A stretch of DNA of 64,000 bases, taken from positions 124,001 through 188,000 of the forward strand of contig OW569367.1 in NCBI GenBank assembly GCA_937625935.1, given 5' to 3'. How positions within the stretch are numbered: position 1 is the stretch's first letter; the number at the start of each line of letters is the position of its first letter. A program made the position numbers and the translations under genes. Positions 37,939-49,300 of the stretch are shown one piece after another. The notes below the pieces were generated by a model, which was not told the origin of the DNA, searched no databases, and was given only the letters and a program-made list of their open reading frames with translations. Origin of the DNA: Tetramitus jugosus (Eukaryota; Heterolobosea; Eutetramitea; Acrasida; Vahlkampfiidae).

Positions 37939-39459
37939 TTATTCGCTGTATTGCTTGATGAAATTGGCATGGAAGACTTGGAACAAGTCCAATGCCTTCT
38001 TGAGTTCGTGCTCCTGTGGCAAGAATGTAGTTCTAAAGTGGAAAGTACCCTTCTCTTGACCAAAGCCTGCACCTGGAACACAGACCACACCAGTGTTCTT
38101 GAGCATCTCCAGAACATAGAACATGTCTGGTGCTAAACCTTGCTTTTGTGCTTCTTGGACAGCCTTTTGAGGAATAGAAATCTTTGGGAAAGCGTACATG
38201 GCACCATCAATTGGTTGACATTCGAGACCAGGAAGAGTGTTGAAAGTGTCAGACAAGAGTTTTGCTCTGCGCTTCAAGCTCTCAATAATGGAATTCTTTT
38301 CTTGATTGAACAGTTGAGCACAGACACCAGAGCCTGTAGGTGGATTGATCAACACATCCATTGCCAATTGACCATGTGTGTTTGGTGCAAGGATAATACT
38401 GACCAACTTGTTCAACTCGGATAGTACATCATCACCAATTGCTTGTCCAATGTGAACATAGCCACCTCTTCTTCCACACTCACCCAAGTATCCCTTGGAT
38501 GCAGAGTGGAACGAGATCAATTCCAACTCATTCTCCAATTGCAACTCGTACATGATGCGATTGAATGAAATGAATGGATTCGAACTGTTGTAGATGTTGT
38601 CTTGGTAGACCTCATCAGCCAACAACACAATCTTCTTCTCCACACAAAACTTTACAATCTCAATCATGTTCTCTCTGGAGAGACAGGAACCAGTAGGGTT
38701 TCCAGGGTTGATGACTACCAATGCTCTCACATTCTTGTTCTCACTGTACACTCTGTTCAATTCTTGAGTGCTCAATTGCCATTTTTGATTCTCATTCAAA
38801 TAGTAGCCAGCTTGCTTTCCTCCGTACAGTGTAATACCGGCAGAGTACAGTGGATACTGTGGCAATGGAATCATGATGGAATCGTCTTGTTCAGGACGAA
38901 TCAACAACTGAAGAATATACTTTACAGCAGCACCTGCTCCATCAGTCATGAATACACGCTTCACATGATGTGCCGCATTGAATTGATCACTTGAAAGAGC
39001 GTCTCTGCTCTGAATGAACTCACAGACATGTTGTCTAACAAATGGAAGGCCCTGAGCATGAGTATACGCACCTGTGGAGCTCACATTCTTTTTTGGTTGA
39101 CTCGCATCTGGCAATGCATTCATCTGAGACAGCATGGCATGTGCTCTCTCGAATTCTTCACTGTGAAAAACTCCGCAGTCCATCAAACTCTGCTTGTGGT
39201 TCAATAGGAGATCTGGACTGTCCATAATGGAGAGAACATGTCTCAAGAAAGTGATTGGCTTCTGTGACTGTGCCTGTGGATTACCAATGTTACAATAGAT
39301 CAATTGATCAAATGGAAGAGAAGAATCGGGCTTTTTAAGCTCTTGTTCTAATTTCTCCGCTTCTTCTTGAACCTTGCCTCTGACGACAAATACTGCATTG
39401 ACAACGTTTTGGTTGATGTTGTCCTTGGATAACTTGGTTGTGTTTACGACGCTTGACAT
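37939..39459 (-). CDS. Alanine aminotransferase
   Basis: 506 residues from the ATG before SSVVNTTKLSKDNIN; the open frame continues 26 codons upstream without ATG. Features of the fold-type I aminotransferase family follow: IGNPQAQSQKPITFLRHVL, INPGNPTGSCLSRENM with the substrate-binding Asn, LLADEVYQDNIY, and the PLP-binding Lys in FHSASKGYLGECGRRGGY. The C-terminus GFGQEKGTFHFRTTFLP is typical of ALT. The enzyme converts alanine and 2-oxoglutarate to pyruvate and glutamate. No clear targeting sequence, so probably cytosolic. It is divergent from the coiled-coil gene at 39618. Confidence 0.93.
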   Translation of the reverse strand: MSSVVNTTKLSKDNINQNVVNAVFVVRGKVQEEAEKLEQELKKPDSSLPFDQLIYCNIGNPQAQSQKPITFLRHVLSIMDSPDLLLNHKQSLMDCGVFHSEEFERAHAMLSQMNALPDASQPKKNVSSTGAYTHAQGLPFVRQHVCEFIQSRDALSSDQFNAAHHVKRVFMTDGAGAAVKYILQLLIRPEQDDSIMIPLPQYPLYSAGITLYGGKQAGYYLNENQKWQLSTQELNRVYSENKNVRALVVINPGNPTGSCLSRENMIEIVKFCVEKKIVLLADEVYQDNIYNSSNPFISFNRIMYELQLENELELISFHSASKGYLGECGRRGGYVHIGQAIGDDVLSELNKLVSIILAPNTHGQLAMDVLINPPTGSGVCAQLFNQEKNSIIESLKRRAKLLSDTFNTLPGLECQPIDGAMYAFPKISIPQKAVQEAQKQGLAPDMFYVLEMLKNTGVVCVPGAGFGQEKGTFHFRTTFLPQEHELKKALDLFQVFHANFIKQYSE

Positions 39460-39617
39460 GATCCTTGTTTCTTTTTTTGTTTTTTCTGTTGCAACAGACT
39501 CACAACAATCTAACGGAGAAAAAAGTCCCAAATTCAAGAATCCCGCAAAAAGATCAAGTGGTGATGCGAGTCACTGAACCATGTGTGTAACGATGTTTCG
39601 AAGCAAAAAACACAACA

Positions 39618-40421
39618 ATGCCTCGTGTCAACAACGGTACTCCGCATATCAGGAACAGTTTGATTGCACCTTACAACCGATCTAGCGAGCCCACATCATT
39701 GACATCGATTCCAATGCTCGATGATCATGATGAGGAGGAGCTCAATGAGTTGAGAGACGAGAACTCTCGATTAACTGAACTCGTTCAACGAATGTCACAG
39801 AGTAGGCACGACACATATTCACTTGAATCAGAACTTAAACAGAAGCATGCAGTAGAGATGCAACAGAAAGATGATAAAATTAAACAACTCCAGGAAGACG
39901 TTGCAAATATGAGGCAACAGCTCGAATATTGGAGGAATGTAAATAAGGCAGCATCGTCTAGTGCAGACACAGCAGCTAACAATCAATTTAACTACAAGAG
40001 ATTATACTATTGTCACAGAACTATGGAGTTTCTTGACAGGGCTCGTAAGATCTTGTGGGATAGATTGCAGCCTGGGCGATTGAAACATGGCAATGGAATT
40101 TATCTGGGATCTTGTCCATGGGAGCTATTAGCTCTGCATTTCAGAAGAATGCCTAATTGCGAAGAAGATGTGACAATGCGAACAGAACGCAGGAATGGTG
40201 AGAAGGTGCTGGTTCCGTACAAATGGTTCATATTTCAGACAGTAATGCCAGATCTTGGAGGTAGATGGAGCGGCAAGTATTTCAAGCGAGGACAAGAGTT
40301 ACATCGCTCGGATTATGTCTCCATAAAATTTATAGTCAGCACCGCAGATGGCCGAGTGTATTGCAACTGGAGGTCCGTGAGCTATTTGGCTTTCAATGGA
40401 TGCTATTGGCCTTCTATGTAG
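39618..40421 (+). CDS. Coiled-coil protein of unknown function
   Basis: 267 residues. Residues about 35-110 form a parallel-type coiled coil (ELNELRDENSRLTELVQRM and on to QQLEYWRNVNK). The C-terminal 130 residues are compact and rich in Arg, Trp and Tyr: MEFLDRARKILWDRLQPGRL, then YLGSCPWELLALHF, VPYKWFIFQTVMPDLGG and NWRSVSYLAFNGCYWPSM. No family recognised. The Trp-rich domain looks ordered. Confidence 0.75.
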   Translation: MPRVNNGTPHIRNSLIAPYNRSSEPTSLTSIPMLDDHDEEELNELRDENSRLTELVQRMSQSRHDTYSLESELKQKHAVEMQQKDDKIKQLQEDVANMRQQLEYWRNVNKAASSSADTAANNQFNYKRLYYCHRTMEFLDRARKILWDRLQPGRLKHGNGIYLGSCPWELLALHFRRMPNCEEDVTMRTERRNGEKVLVPYKWFIFQTVMPDLGGRWSGKYFKRGQELHRSDYVSIKFIVSTADGRVYCNWRSVSYLAFNGCYWPSM

Positions 40422-40980
40422 ATATTGTAAATACAACGGATGTTGATTATGATAATCCTCTTTTCTATTCTGTCATTCACTTTACAAAAACTTGCAAACA
40501 ACAAACGAAAGCGGACAATGCATTGATGAATGATGTTTTTTCTTGTCAACACCTATTTACCTATTGATTTACCAATTGAATGACTCATTGCTGATGTCGA
40601 ACACTGTAACAATGTATGGCAGCGAATTAATATCTGTTATCAAATCATCGTTCATCGTGCGTAACTGTTTGTTATGAGTGAAGATCGCGTAAATTCCTTG
40701 AGGCGCCAACAGTATTTGGCAAGTGATAAGATCCTACGGTTATAATATTAGATTTATCGAATATTCGCATGTCTTCGTCCGGGCCATTCAATTTGGGTCC
40801 GCTAGATTGTTGTGTTCTATCAGCTAAAAATAAAATTGGATTGGCCGAACAGAAACGCGCCAAATTTTGGCGCTCTTTTTCAAGAGGCTGTTACAGCTGG
40901 AGGAAGAATATTAACAAACAATTGAACAGCGAAAGCACTTATTGTCGGTGGTAGCTCAACAACAATCGTGAAAAATCATC
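40422..40980. other. Intergenic region upstream of WRAP73
   Basis: A 559-bp gap with no convincing gene. It includes a near-perfect E2F-like palindrome at 40857-40873 and several A/T-rich segments. Confidence 0.4.
40857..40873. promoter_or_regulatory. Palindromic E2F-like site upstream of WRAP73
   Basis: GCGCCAAATTTTGGCGC gives two inverted half-sites that both match the animal and plant E2F consensus TTTSSCGC, 108 nt upstream of the WRAP73 ATG. A palindromic double half-site fits an E2F/DP heterodimer. Function is inferred. Confidence 0.5.
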
Positions 40981-42297
40981 ATGGATTTCTCAGAATTATT
41001 CAAATGCTCTGGCATTGCAAAGTACTCACCTGATGGCAAATTTATTGCCAACTCGGCCGGCTATCGACTTGTGGTCAAAAATGTGGAAACACTGCAAATT
41101 GTTCATCTCTTGAACTGCATGGATGAAATCTCTCAGATTGAATGGTCGCCCGACTCCACTCTCGTTCTTGCTGCAAGCTACAAACGTGCTTCTGTCGAAG
41201 TTTTCAGTATTCAACACACATCGTTCAAGGCGACGATGGAGGAAGGAGCTGCGGGTGTTGCCTATGCTCAATTCTCTCCAGATTCAAGGCATGTGCTTGT
41301 TACCTCTGATTTTCAATTAAGAATCACAATATGGTCATTGCTAGGTCAAAACACAGTGCCATTGGCACATTTAAAGTATCCCAAGTTTGCTTCACGAGGT
41401 ATTGATTTCACAAGAAATGACTCTGGAAAGTATATGGCTCTAGCAGAGCGAAGATCTGATTGTAAGGACTATATCTCAATCATCTATACGGATACGTGGG
41501 AGTTGGTTAAGCATTTCCCAACAAACACCAAACACTTGCATGATATTAAGTGGAGCTCATGTGGAAGGTACTTGTGCGTGTGGGATAGTCATCTCACTTA
41601 CAAATTACTCATATATTCAGCAGATGGTGCATCTGTTCTCTGCGATTATTCTGCCTATGATAACGCACTGGGACTGTCCACTGTTCAATGGGCACCCAAC
41701 AATAAGCTAATGGCACTAGGAAGTTACGATGGAAAATCAAGAATCTTGAACACAACAACATGGAACATGATTGCAACGTACTCACATGAAATTGATGAGA
41801 CTGTGAACATGGATGGAATTGTAGTGTTTCGTGAAGTACCATACGCTAGAGACTCTAACCTCGCAATAAACACACAAAACAAAACGAGGTATGTCATTAG
41901 TGAACTACCAGCTGCGCTCAAAAAGAAGTTTAAGCTCGGAAAGCCAAAGGGTGTCAGCATCATGAACTGGAGTTCCTGTTCCACCTATCTATGCACAAGA
42001 AATGACGATCTACCCAACGTGTTATGGATTTGGGAAACGACAAAACTGAGGTTGTGCACGATTATAACACAACTTGAGCCAATCAAACATGTAGAATGGG
42101 ACCCTGTGAACCCTCGATTGGCCGTCTGCACAGGCAATTGTAGAATTTACTTGTGGAGCAGAGATGGCTGTTCTTGTGTCGATGTACCCAGTGTCAACTT
42201 TAATGTGAACAAGCTACACTGGAACCCAAATGGTGAAAATCTTCTACTCATGGACACAAAGTCATTCTGCTGCTGTTACTTGCATCCGGACACATAA
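40981..42297 (+). CDS. WRAP73: WRAP73 (WDR8) WD-repeat protein
   Basis: 438 residues of beta-propeller sequence. MDFSELFKCSGIAKYSPDGK, LVVKNVETLQIVHLLNC, YMALAERRSDCKDYISI, LMALGSYDGKSRILN and LCTRNDDLPNVLWIWETTKLR match animal WRAP73 block by block. WRAP73 associates with SSX2IP/MSD1 at microtubule-organising centres and basal bodies and supports spindle and cilium formation. With ARL6 it argues for a flagellated form. No introns. Confidence 0.93.
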   Translation: MDFSELFKCSGIAKYSPDGKFIANSAGYRLVVKNVETLQIVHLLNCMDEISQIEWSPDSTLVLAASYKRASVEVFSIQHTSFKATMEEGAAGVAYAQFSPDSRHVLVTSDFQLRITIWSLLGQNTVPLAHLKYPKFASRGIDFTRNDSGKYMALAERRSDCKDYISIIYTDTWELVKHFPTNTKHLHDIKWSSCGRYLCVWDSHLTYKLLIYSADGASVLCDYSAYDNALGLSTVQWAPNNKLMALGSYDGKSRILNTTTWNMIATYSHEIDETVNMDGIVVFREVPYARDSNLAINTQNKTRYVISELPAALKKKFKLGKPKGVSIMNWSSCSTYLCTRNDDLPNVLWIWETTKLRLCTIITQLEPIKHVEWDPVNPRLAVCTGNCRIYLWSRDGCSCVDVPSVNFNVNKLHWNPNGENLLLMDTKSFCCCYLHPDT

Positions 42298-42549
42298 ATT
42301 GGTATTTCTTTCAAGAAAGAGACAACCATCCCACGATGGGCCGTAAAGTCCGCCGCCAAAAAAGTGAAGCCAGTCACCAATCAATGCTCTCGAAAGTGAG
42401 AGTTCGCACTCGTAATCCCGACTTTCGAATCAACCAACTCCCCTACTACACGTTCAGAATTTTTCACCTTACAAAAAAAGAGACTTGCAAACAAACAAAT
42501 CCTTTTATTATTGTACCATACATCGAAATTTTTTGAACCAATCAACAAC

Positions 42550-45500
42550 ATGCCATCCAACTACATTCTTGACGATATTGAAGTATGTACAATCTCTCTC
42601 TTTTTGTGCCATATGCACGAGAGAAAAAAATGCTTTGTGTGTTCATGAAAATCGTTATGTGTCCATGTCGCTCACTCTCCATATGATTTTGCTTCCATGT
42701 TATCATCATCATGATCTTTGGTGTCAATGTCGTTATCATTATCAACCAACAAAAAAAAACATCACATCATCCATCACACAAATTGTGTGTAGAATCTTGG
42801 ATTGAACCCAAAAGTTCACAAGTTTGCCACTGTAAAAAACAGTAGAGTCACCAAGAGAGAAAAAAAGCACTGGAAGAGAAATGCACCAGTGGAACCATCA
42901 CTGCTCAAGAAGGACTTTCATGAGAACAAGCACAGCACACTAAAAGAGAGAGCTGCACTGTATGAAGCCAACAGATGTCTCAAGTGTGCAGATGCTCCAT
43001 GTCAAAAATCATGTCCTACCCAATTGGACATCAAGTCTTTCATTACCTCCATTGCCAATCGCAATTATTATGGTGCTGCTCAAAAGATTCTCTCTGATAA
43101 TCCATTGGGTCTCACATGTGGTATGGTGTGCCCAACGAGTGACTTGTGTGTCGGTGGTTGTAATTTGGCTGCTGCTGAAGAAGGACCTATTAACAGTATG
43201 TATCTATCACATGTATTTGTTGTTGGTGTGTGATACTTGGTGTTTGGTGGTGGGTGACATGTTGTTTTGTTTTGTTGGGTGGCATGTTGGATAGTATGAT
43301 TGGTGTGTGTATTTTTTTGTGTATGAGGTCACCATCCAAAAAGTTTATCCACACCCGTGGGTGCGCAGTGCGGCCCTTGGAAAATGCGCGCTCAATTCTT
43401 CGAAGATGAGACGGAACAACAACACGTGCACCTCTCCTGGACAGGACACCAAGATGACAACCACCTTTATTCAGTGTACATGTGAACTCAACTAACACAC
43501 ATTCAATCAATTCTTCACATGAACAGTTGGAGGTCTACAAGCTTTTGCTACAGAAGTTTTCAAGAGAATGAAGCTTCCACAGATTAGAGATCCTGACTTG
43601 ACACCATTGGATCAATTGCCAGAGTCATACAAGACAAAGATTGCATTTATTGGATGTGGTCCAGCATCCATCAGTGCAGCCACCTTCTTGGCTCGTTTAG
43701 GATATCAAAACTTGACCATTTTTGAGAAGAATCAACACCCTGGTGGTCTCAGTTCAAATGAAATTCCTCAGAACCGTCTAGGTTATGAAGTTGTTGACTT
43801 TGAAGTGAGATTGATGCTCGATCTTGGTGTCAAGATTGAATACGGTAGAGAATTGGGTAACAATTTGTCTGTCGAACAGTTGACAAATGAGGGATATAAG
43901 GCCATCTACCTCGGTTTTGGTCAACCAGATCCAAAGAGAGACAATGTGTTTGATGGATTGACTGAAGATGACGGCTATTACACTAGCAAGAACTTTTTGC
44001 CATTGGTCATGAAGGCATCCAAGCCAGGAATGTGTGGATGCAAGTCCAATGAGCAAGTGTTGCCAAAGTTGTACGGAAAGGCTTTGGTGCTTGGTGCTGG
44101 TGATACTGCCATGGATTGTGCCACAAGTGCTGTGCGTTGTGGTGCCTCCAAGGTCACCCTCGTTTTCAGAAGAGGTTTTGCTGATATCAGAGCTGTTCCT
44201 GAGGAGTTTGAGGCTGCAAAGGACGAGCAAGTGGAAGTTTTGCCATTCTGTTTGCCAAAGTGCGTCATCAAGAGAGATGGAAGAATCGTTGCTGTCGAGT
44301 TGTACAAGACTGAGAAGGACGAGAAGGGAAATACCATCATTGATGAGGATCAATTCATCAGAATCAAGTGTGATTTTATCATCTCTGCTTTTGGCTCCAC
44401 CTGTGACAGCGCTGACATTATCAACGCATGTAAGCCTGTGGTCATTAACACCTATGGTCAAGTGGATGTTGATGAGACCATGAGAACTAACATTCCATAC
44501 ATTTTTGCTGGTGGTGACATTGTTGGTAATGGTATGACTGTCGAAGCTGTCAATGATGGTAAGACTGCCTCTTGGTACATGCACAAGTATGTTCAAGAAT
44601 TGAATGGATTAACTGTTCCAGAAACACCTGAATTGCCTGGATTCTTCACTCCAATTGACAAGGTTGATCTCTCTGTTGAAATTTGTGGCATCAAGTTTGA
44701 GAATCCATTTGGTCTTGCTTCTGCGCCTCCAGTCACCACTTGTGCTATGATTAGCAGATCCTTTGATGCTGGTTGGGGATATATTGTGACAAAAACTTTT
44801 GGTATGGATCACGACATTGTGACCAATGTTTCTCCAAGAATTGTTAAGGGTGAAACTTCTGGACCAAAGTGGGGACCTGGACAAGGCAGTTTCTTGAATA
44901 TTGAGTTGATTTCTGAGAAGACTGCTGCCTATTGGATGAATGGTATCACTGAGTTGAAGAAGCAACATCCAACCAAGATTGTCATTGCCAGTATCATGGC
45001 TGCTTTCGTTAGGGAAGATTGGCAAATTTTGGCCAAAAAGGCTGAGGAAGCCGGTGCCGATGCAATTGAACTTAATCTGTCTTGTCCTCATGGTATGGGT
45101 GAGAAGAAGATGGGTCTTGCATGTGGTCAAGATGCTGATCTTGTGTTGAACATTTGCAAGTGGGTTAGAGCTGCAACACGTCTTCCATTCTTTGCCAAGC
45201 TCACTCCTAACATTACAAGTGTAGTTGAGATTGCAAAGGCAGCCAAGGAGGGTGGTGCCGATGGTGTCACTGCTACCAATACCGTGTCTGGTTTGATGAG
45301 CTTGAATGCTAAGGGTATTGCATGGCCAGCTGTTGGTGCCAAGCAGCAAACAACCTATGGTGGTGTTTCTGGTAATGCTATCCGTCCTATCGCTATGAAG
45401 GCTGTTTCAGCAATTGCCAGAGCTCTTCCAGGTTTCCCGATCTTGGCCACAGGAGGTATTGACTCTGCCCATGTTGGTTTGCAATTTATTCATGCTGGTG

Positions 45501-46168
45501 CCCTCGGTTTACAAGTGTGCTCTGCTGTTCAAAATCAAGACTTTACCGTCATCCAAGATTACATTTCTGGATTGAAGGCATTCTTGTACATTAACAATCA
45601 TCCAGACTTTGCCAAATGGGATGGTCAATCACCTCCTGAACTCAAATTGGAGAGAACTGTCGGCACAGGTTTGCCAAAGTTCGGTCCATATGAGCAAGAG
45701 AGAAGAAACTTGAGAGCAAAGGAAATTGAAGAAAATGGTATTTATAATGACATTGTCGTTGATGATGGCATGCCTGAGAAGTTGTCGACATTTGAACCAC
45801 AAGTCCCAAGCGTCAACGAGACCTGTGCTGACACTGTGAACAAGATTGTCAAGTGGTACGAGTTGGATCCAAAGGCAGAAGAACACGTTGTTGCTTTGGT
45901 CAATGATGACAAGTGTATTAACTGTGGTAAGTGTTACATGACCTGTGCTGACTCTGGTTACCAGGCAATTACCTTTGATCCTGTGACCCACATTCCAAAG
46001 GTTGTTGAAGAGGACTGTACCGGATGTACTCTGTGTTACAGCGTGTGTCCAATCAATGACTGTATTGAGATGGTGCCTCGCCCTGCTCATTTGCCATATG
46101 CTCCAAAGAGAGGTGGTCCATTTGTGTTCAGTAGAGACTTGCACGGAGCACTCAAGATTGAAGTGTGA
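42550..46168 (+). CDS. DPYD: Dihydropyrimidine dehydrogenase (NADP+), three exons
   Basis: Exons 42550-42582, 42793-43195 and 43527-46168 are separated by GTATGT...AG introns of 210 and 331 nt. The joined product is 1025 residues, the length of animal DPYD. Exon 2 gives [20 protein letters not shown] with the N-terminal Fe-S cysteines; the second junction yields [16 protein letters not shown]. The FAD and NADPH domains ([34 protein letters not shown]) lead to the FMN barrel with active-site Cys665 ([20 protein letters not shown]). The C-terminal end has two 4Fe-4S motifs ([23 protein letters not shown]). The cytosolic enzyme reduces uracil and thymine with NADPH, the first step of pyrimidine breakdown. 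Confidence 0.96.
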
Positions 46169-46312
46169 AATACAAATTAATTATCATCATTCTCTATCAA
46201 CTTTTGCTTCGTTCCCAAAAAACTCACGTCGTTGTATACTTACAACCCAAAAGCGCGCCACTTTGTTTTTCACGCCAAAAACGCCAAACCAAAACACAAA
46301 TTGCAAGCGAAA

Positions 46313-49300
46313 ATGTTGACAGATTTGGGGAGACACCAGTCATATGTTGAAAAGTTTTTGAATGCTTCCAAGCCATTCTCATCGAAACTCGTCGCATTTC
46401 GAGATGACTTTTCAATGGCACACGAAAATCAACACTTGAGAAGCAACAGTCATCAGAGCTCTGATGGTTTCAACAATAACAACAATAATAATATTAGTGA
46501 CTCTACTCCATCGTCATCACTCACAAATGCTTCAATGTGTGTTGACACTCACCATGAGACAAATCAACAACAACAACCACCACCACCACAACAACAACAA
46601 CATTACAAGATGAGCAATAGTGGTACTAGTAGTGGTGGTCATAGCACTCATCAACGATTCTTGAATGCAAAGCGAATGAATCACAGAGAAGATGAATTGT
46701 GCATTTATGACCATAGTCAAGTGATTTGGAGTCACGGCAACATGATTCACAAAAAATTTGATTTCTCACAAGTGAACAATGCTCATTCCTCATCGTCATT
46801 GTCCTCTTCCTTGTCCTCATTGTCATCCTATGCATTATTAACATCGTCATCGTCGTCGTCATCATCGTCGTTATCATACCCTACTCATTCAGCAAGTAAT
46901 AGCGATGGCAATCATCATCATCACTATTATCCGATTATGGATCATGATGTCGCAACAACAACATTAGCAACGACACACACCACTGCTGCTGCTGTCACTG
47001 GCAATACTGTTCTCAGTGTTTGTTTCTGTGACTTTTATGGAGTGAGTCAAGACTACATCTTGTCAAACAGCTATCACAATCACAATAAGGACGATGATAT
47101 GGATAATAATACTGATAATAATACTAATATCAATAGGAATCGGAGCGTGAATGATGATGAGAATGATAACAAGCAAGAACAACAAGATTTTATGGATTCA
47201 AGTGGTGATGATCATTCTATTCATTGTTCCTATCACTCGTGTCTGTGTGTACTGTTGGATGATCAATTATTGCAGATTTATACACCAGATGGCAAATCAT
47301 TTAGAGTTCCACTACCGTGTAGAATGAAGCGCATGTGGACATTGAATGGAAAACTGTTGATACTAGAGAGAGATGTTTCACATGTGTCTTTGCTCACGAG
47401 GTCAACAACAGAACGAGTGCACCAGGAACAGAGAGATGAATTAGGTGAAGACCATCATGAATCTGTTCAACAACATCCCATTCTGTTCAGTTTGATACAT
47501 CCATTGGAGGAGTTGAAGCCTGTTGCAGTGTTGACTGATGCTCTGATCAAAGACTTGGTATTTCAATCGAATCGCTTATCAGTGGCTAATGATATTGTTA
47601 AAATGAATGTCGACGAAGAGAGAAATGATGAGATGATGAATGATACGGATGGAGACGACATGTGTGAAGCCGAATTTTTTGATGATCCAAACTTGGAGGT
47701 GTTGTTTGTGAATGAAGAAGACACTTATCCCATTATTGTCGTTTATGATCACAAACGACACACTCACTTTATTTATAATGCGCACATAGAAACTGCAACA
47801 TACAATCAACACTCAGACTTGGATTATTATGGAGAGGGGTATGAGGAAGATGAAGATTCAGACCGCTTAGACAGTGAAGTGTTCTTTAGACCCATTAATT
47901 TTACGTCGGTTCACGGTACGAATGATACGGGTTTAAACGGACCGAGAGCAGACTCAATTATTATGTGCGACGGGTTTGAAGGCCAGGCTCTCCTCGTCCT
48001 ATTGAAAAAGAAGGAAAAGAGAGCGTATGTGTATAAGATGAATCCGACAATTAGTAGCAATGACGGTGAGGAGAAAGATAGAAGCTCTTTCTTAGTTACC
48101 TTATGGGAGATGTCATTCCTGTGCACTCACGACAACATAACAGCCGCAGCAAAGATAGACTCAGAAGGTGTCATATTTAATGATCACGAAAGTAATCAGC
48201 TATCATCGAGAGAAAGTCTGCTAATGCTTCTATTGAATGAGACCAAACAGTTAGTAATTGTTTATGCTGGGGAGCACAGATTATGTGAGTTGAGTCTTCC
48301 ATTGATACAGAGCAATATTATAGATGTTGTGGATGTCGTGCACAATCGACTTACTGTCGTGATGAGTGATCAGACTAAGCATCGAATTTTAGTTAGAGTA
48401 ACTTGCGATTCTGAACTCACCTCAAAATGCTTCGCTGTGTTAAGACGAACTCTCTCCCCAGCTTTATTTTCTTCCCTATTTTATGATTTTTATCAGTACA
48501 AACAAACACATCAAGGACTCTCTGAATGGGAAATATTTTCTAACTTCCTTTGTGGTTTGTTCTTAAAAGCAGGTCACAGTGCATATCAACAACGTCAAGA
48601 GAGATCTGCTGATAGTTGGACACTTCTAATGAGTCATGTTGACCATTTCCCTACTGATATTATGTTTGACCATGTGCCAGTACAAGAGTCAGTATCTCTT
48701 TGTCCATCAACAGAGTTTACTACATCTCTTGATGTATTTTTACATAACGTACCATTAGTCGTTCTGTCTCTACATTTGCTATATGAAAGTACAAAGATAG
48801 ATAGTTTGGATAGCAATAGATTGTCAAAGCCTATGGCTGCCCTATTGTATCGGTTATGTCGCATGATTGGACGAGATAATTATTGCGATTTCTACCTTCG
48901 AGATTATCCTGCGTTGGCTAACATTATAATTTTCGAGTCGATCAATCTGCCAAAGAATATTGAAGGAACAGTGGCAATTCAAGCAATGGAAACAATTGAT
49001 TTCTTTGATGCAACTATCGATAACAATATTGTTATACTCTTTCTGAAGGGTGACATAGTACCAAACGTCCACAAAACATTGTCAGAGTTTCTGTTGCCGC
49101 CAGATAGCAACTATCCGGTGGTAGCGCATCCCATTATTAAGGATTGTCCTATAACACAATGGACAAGACGAACTTGCAGGCTGTTTCATCTATTGCACAA
49201 TACGAGTGACATATACCAATCTTGTTATCCTTCCAATGTAGCCAAATTGACTAATGCATCTGAGAGATTGGTAGTTGCAATGGTTGAGGAAGGTATCTCA

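Noticed and set aside
42336-42536. Small basic open frame after WRAP73
   Set aside because: It lies in the short spacer before the DPYD start and ends in a hydrophobic, A/T-derived tail. Probably UTR; a short real peptide cannot be fully excluded.
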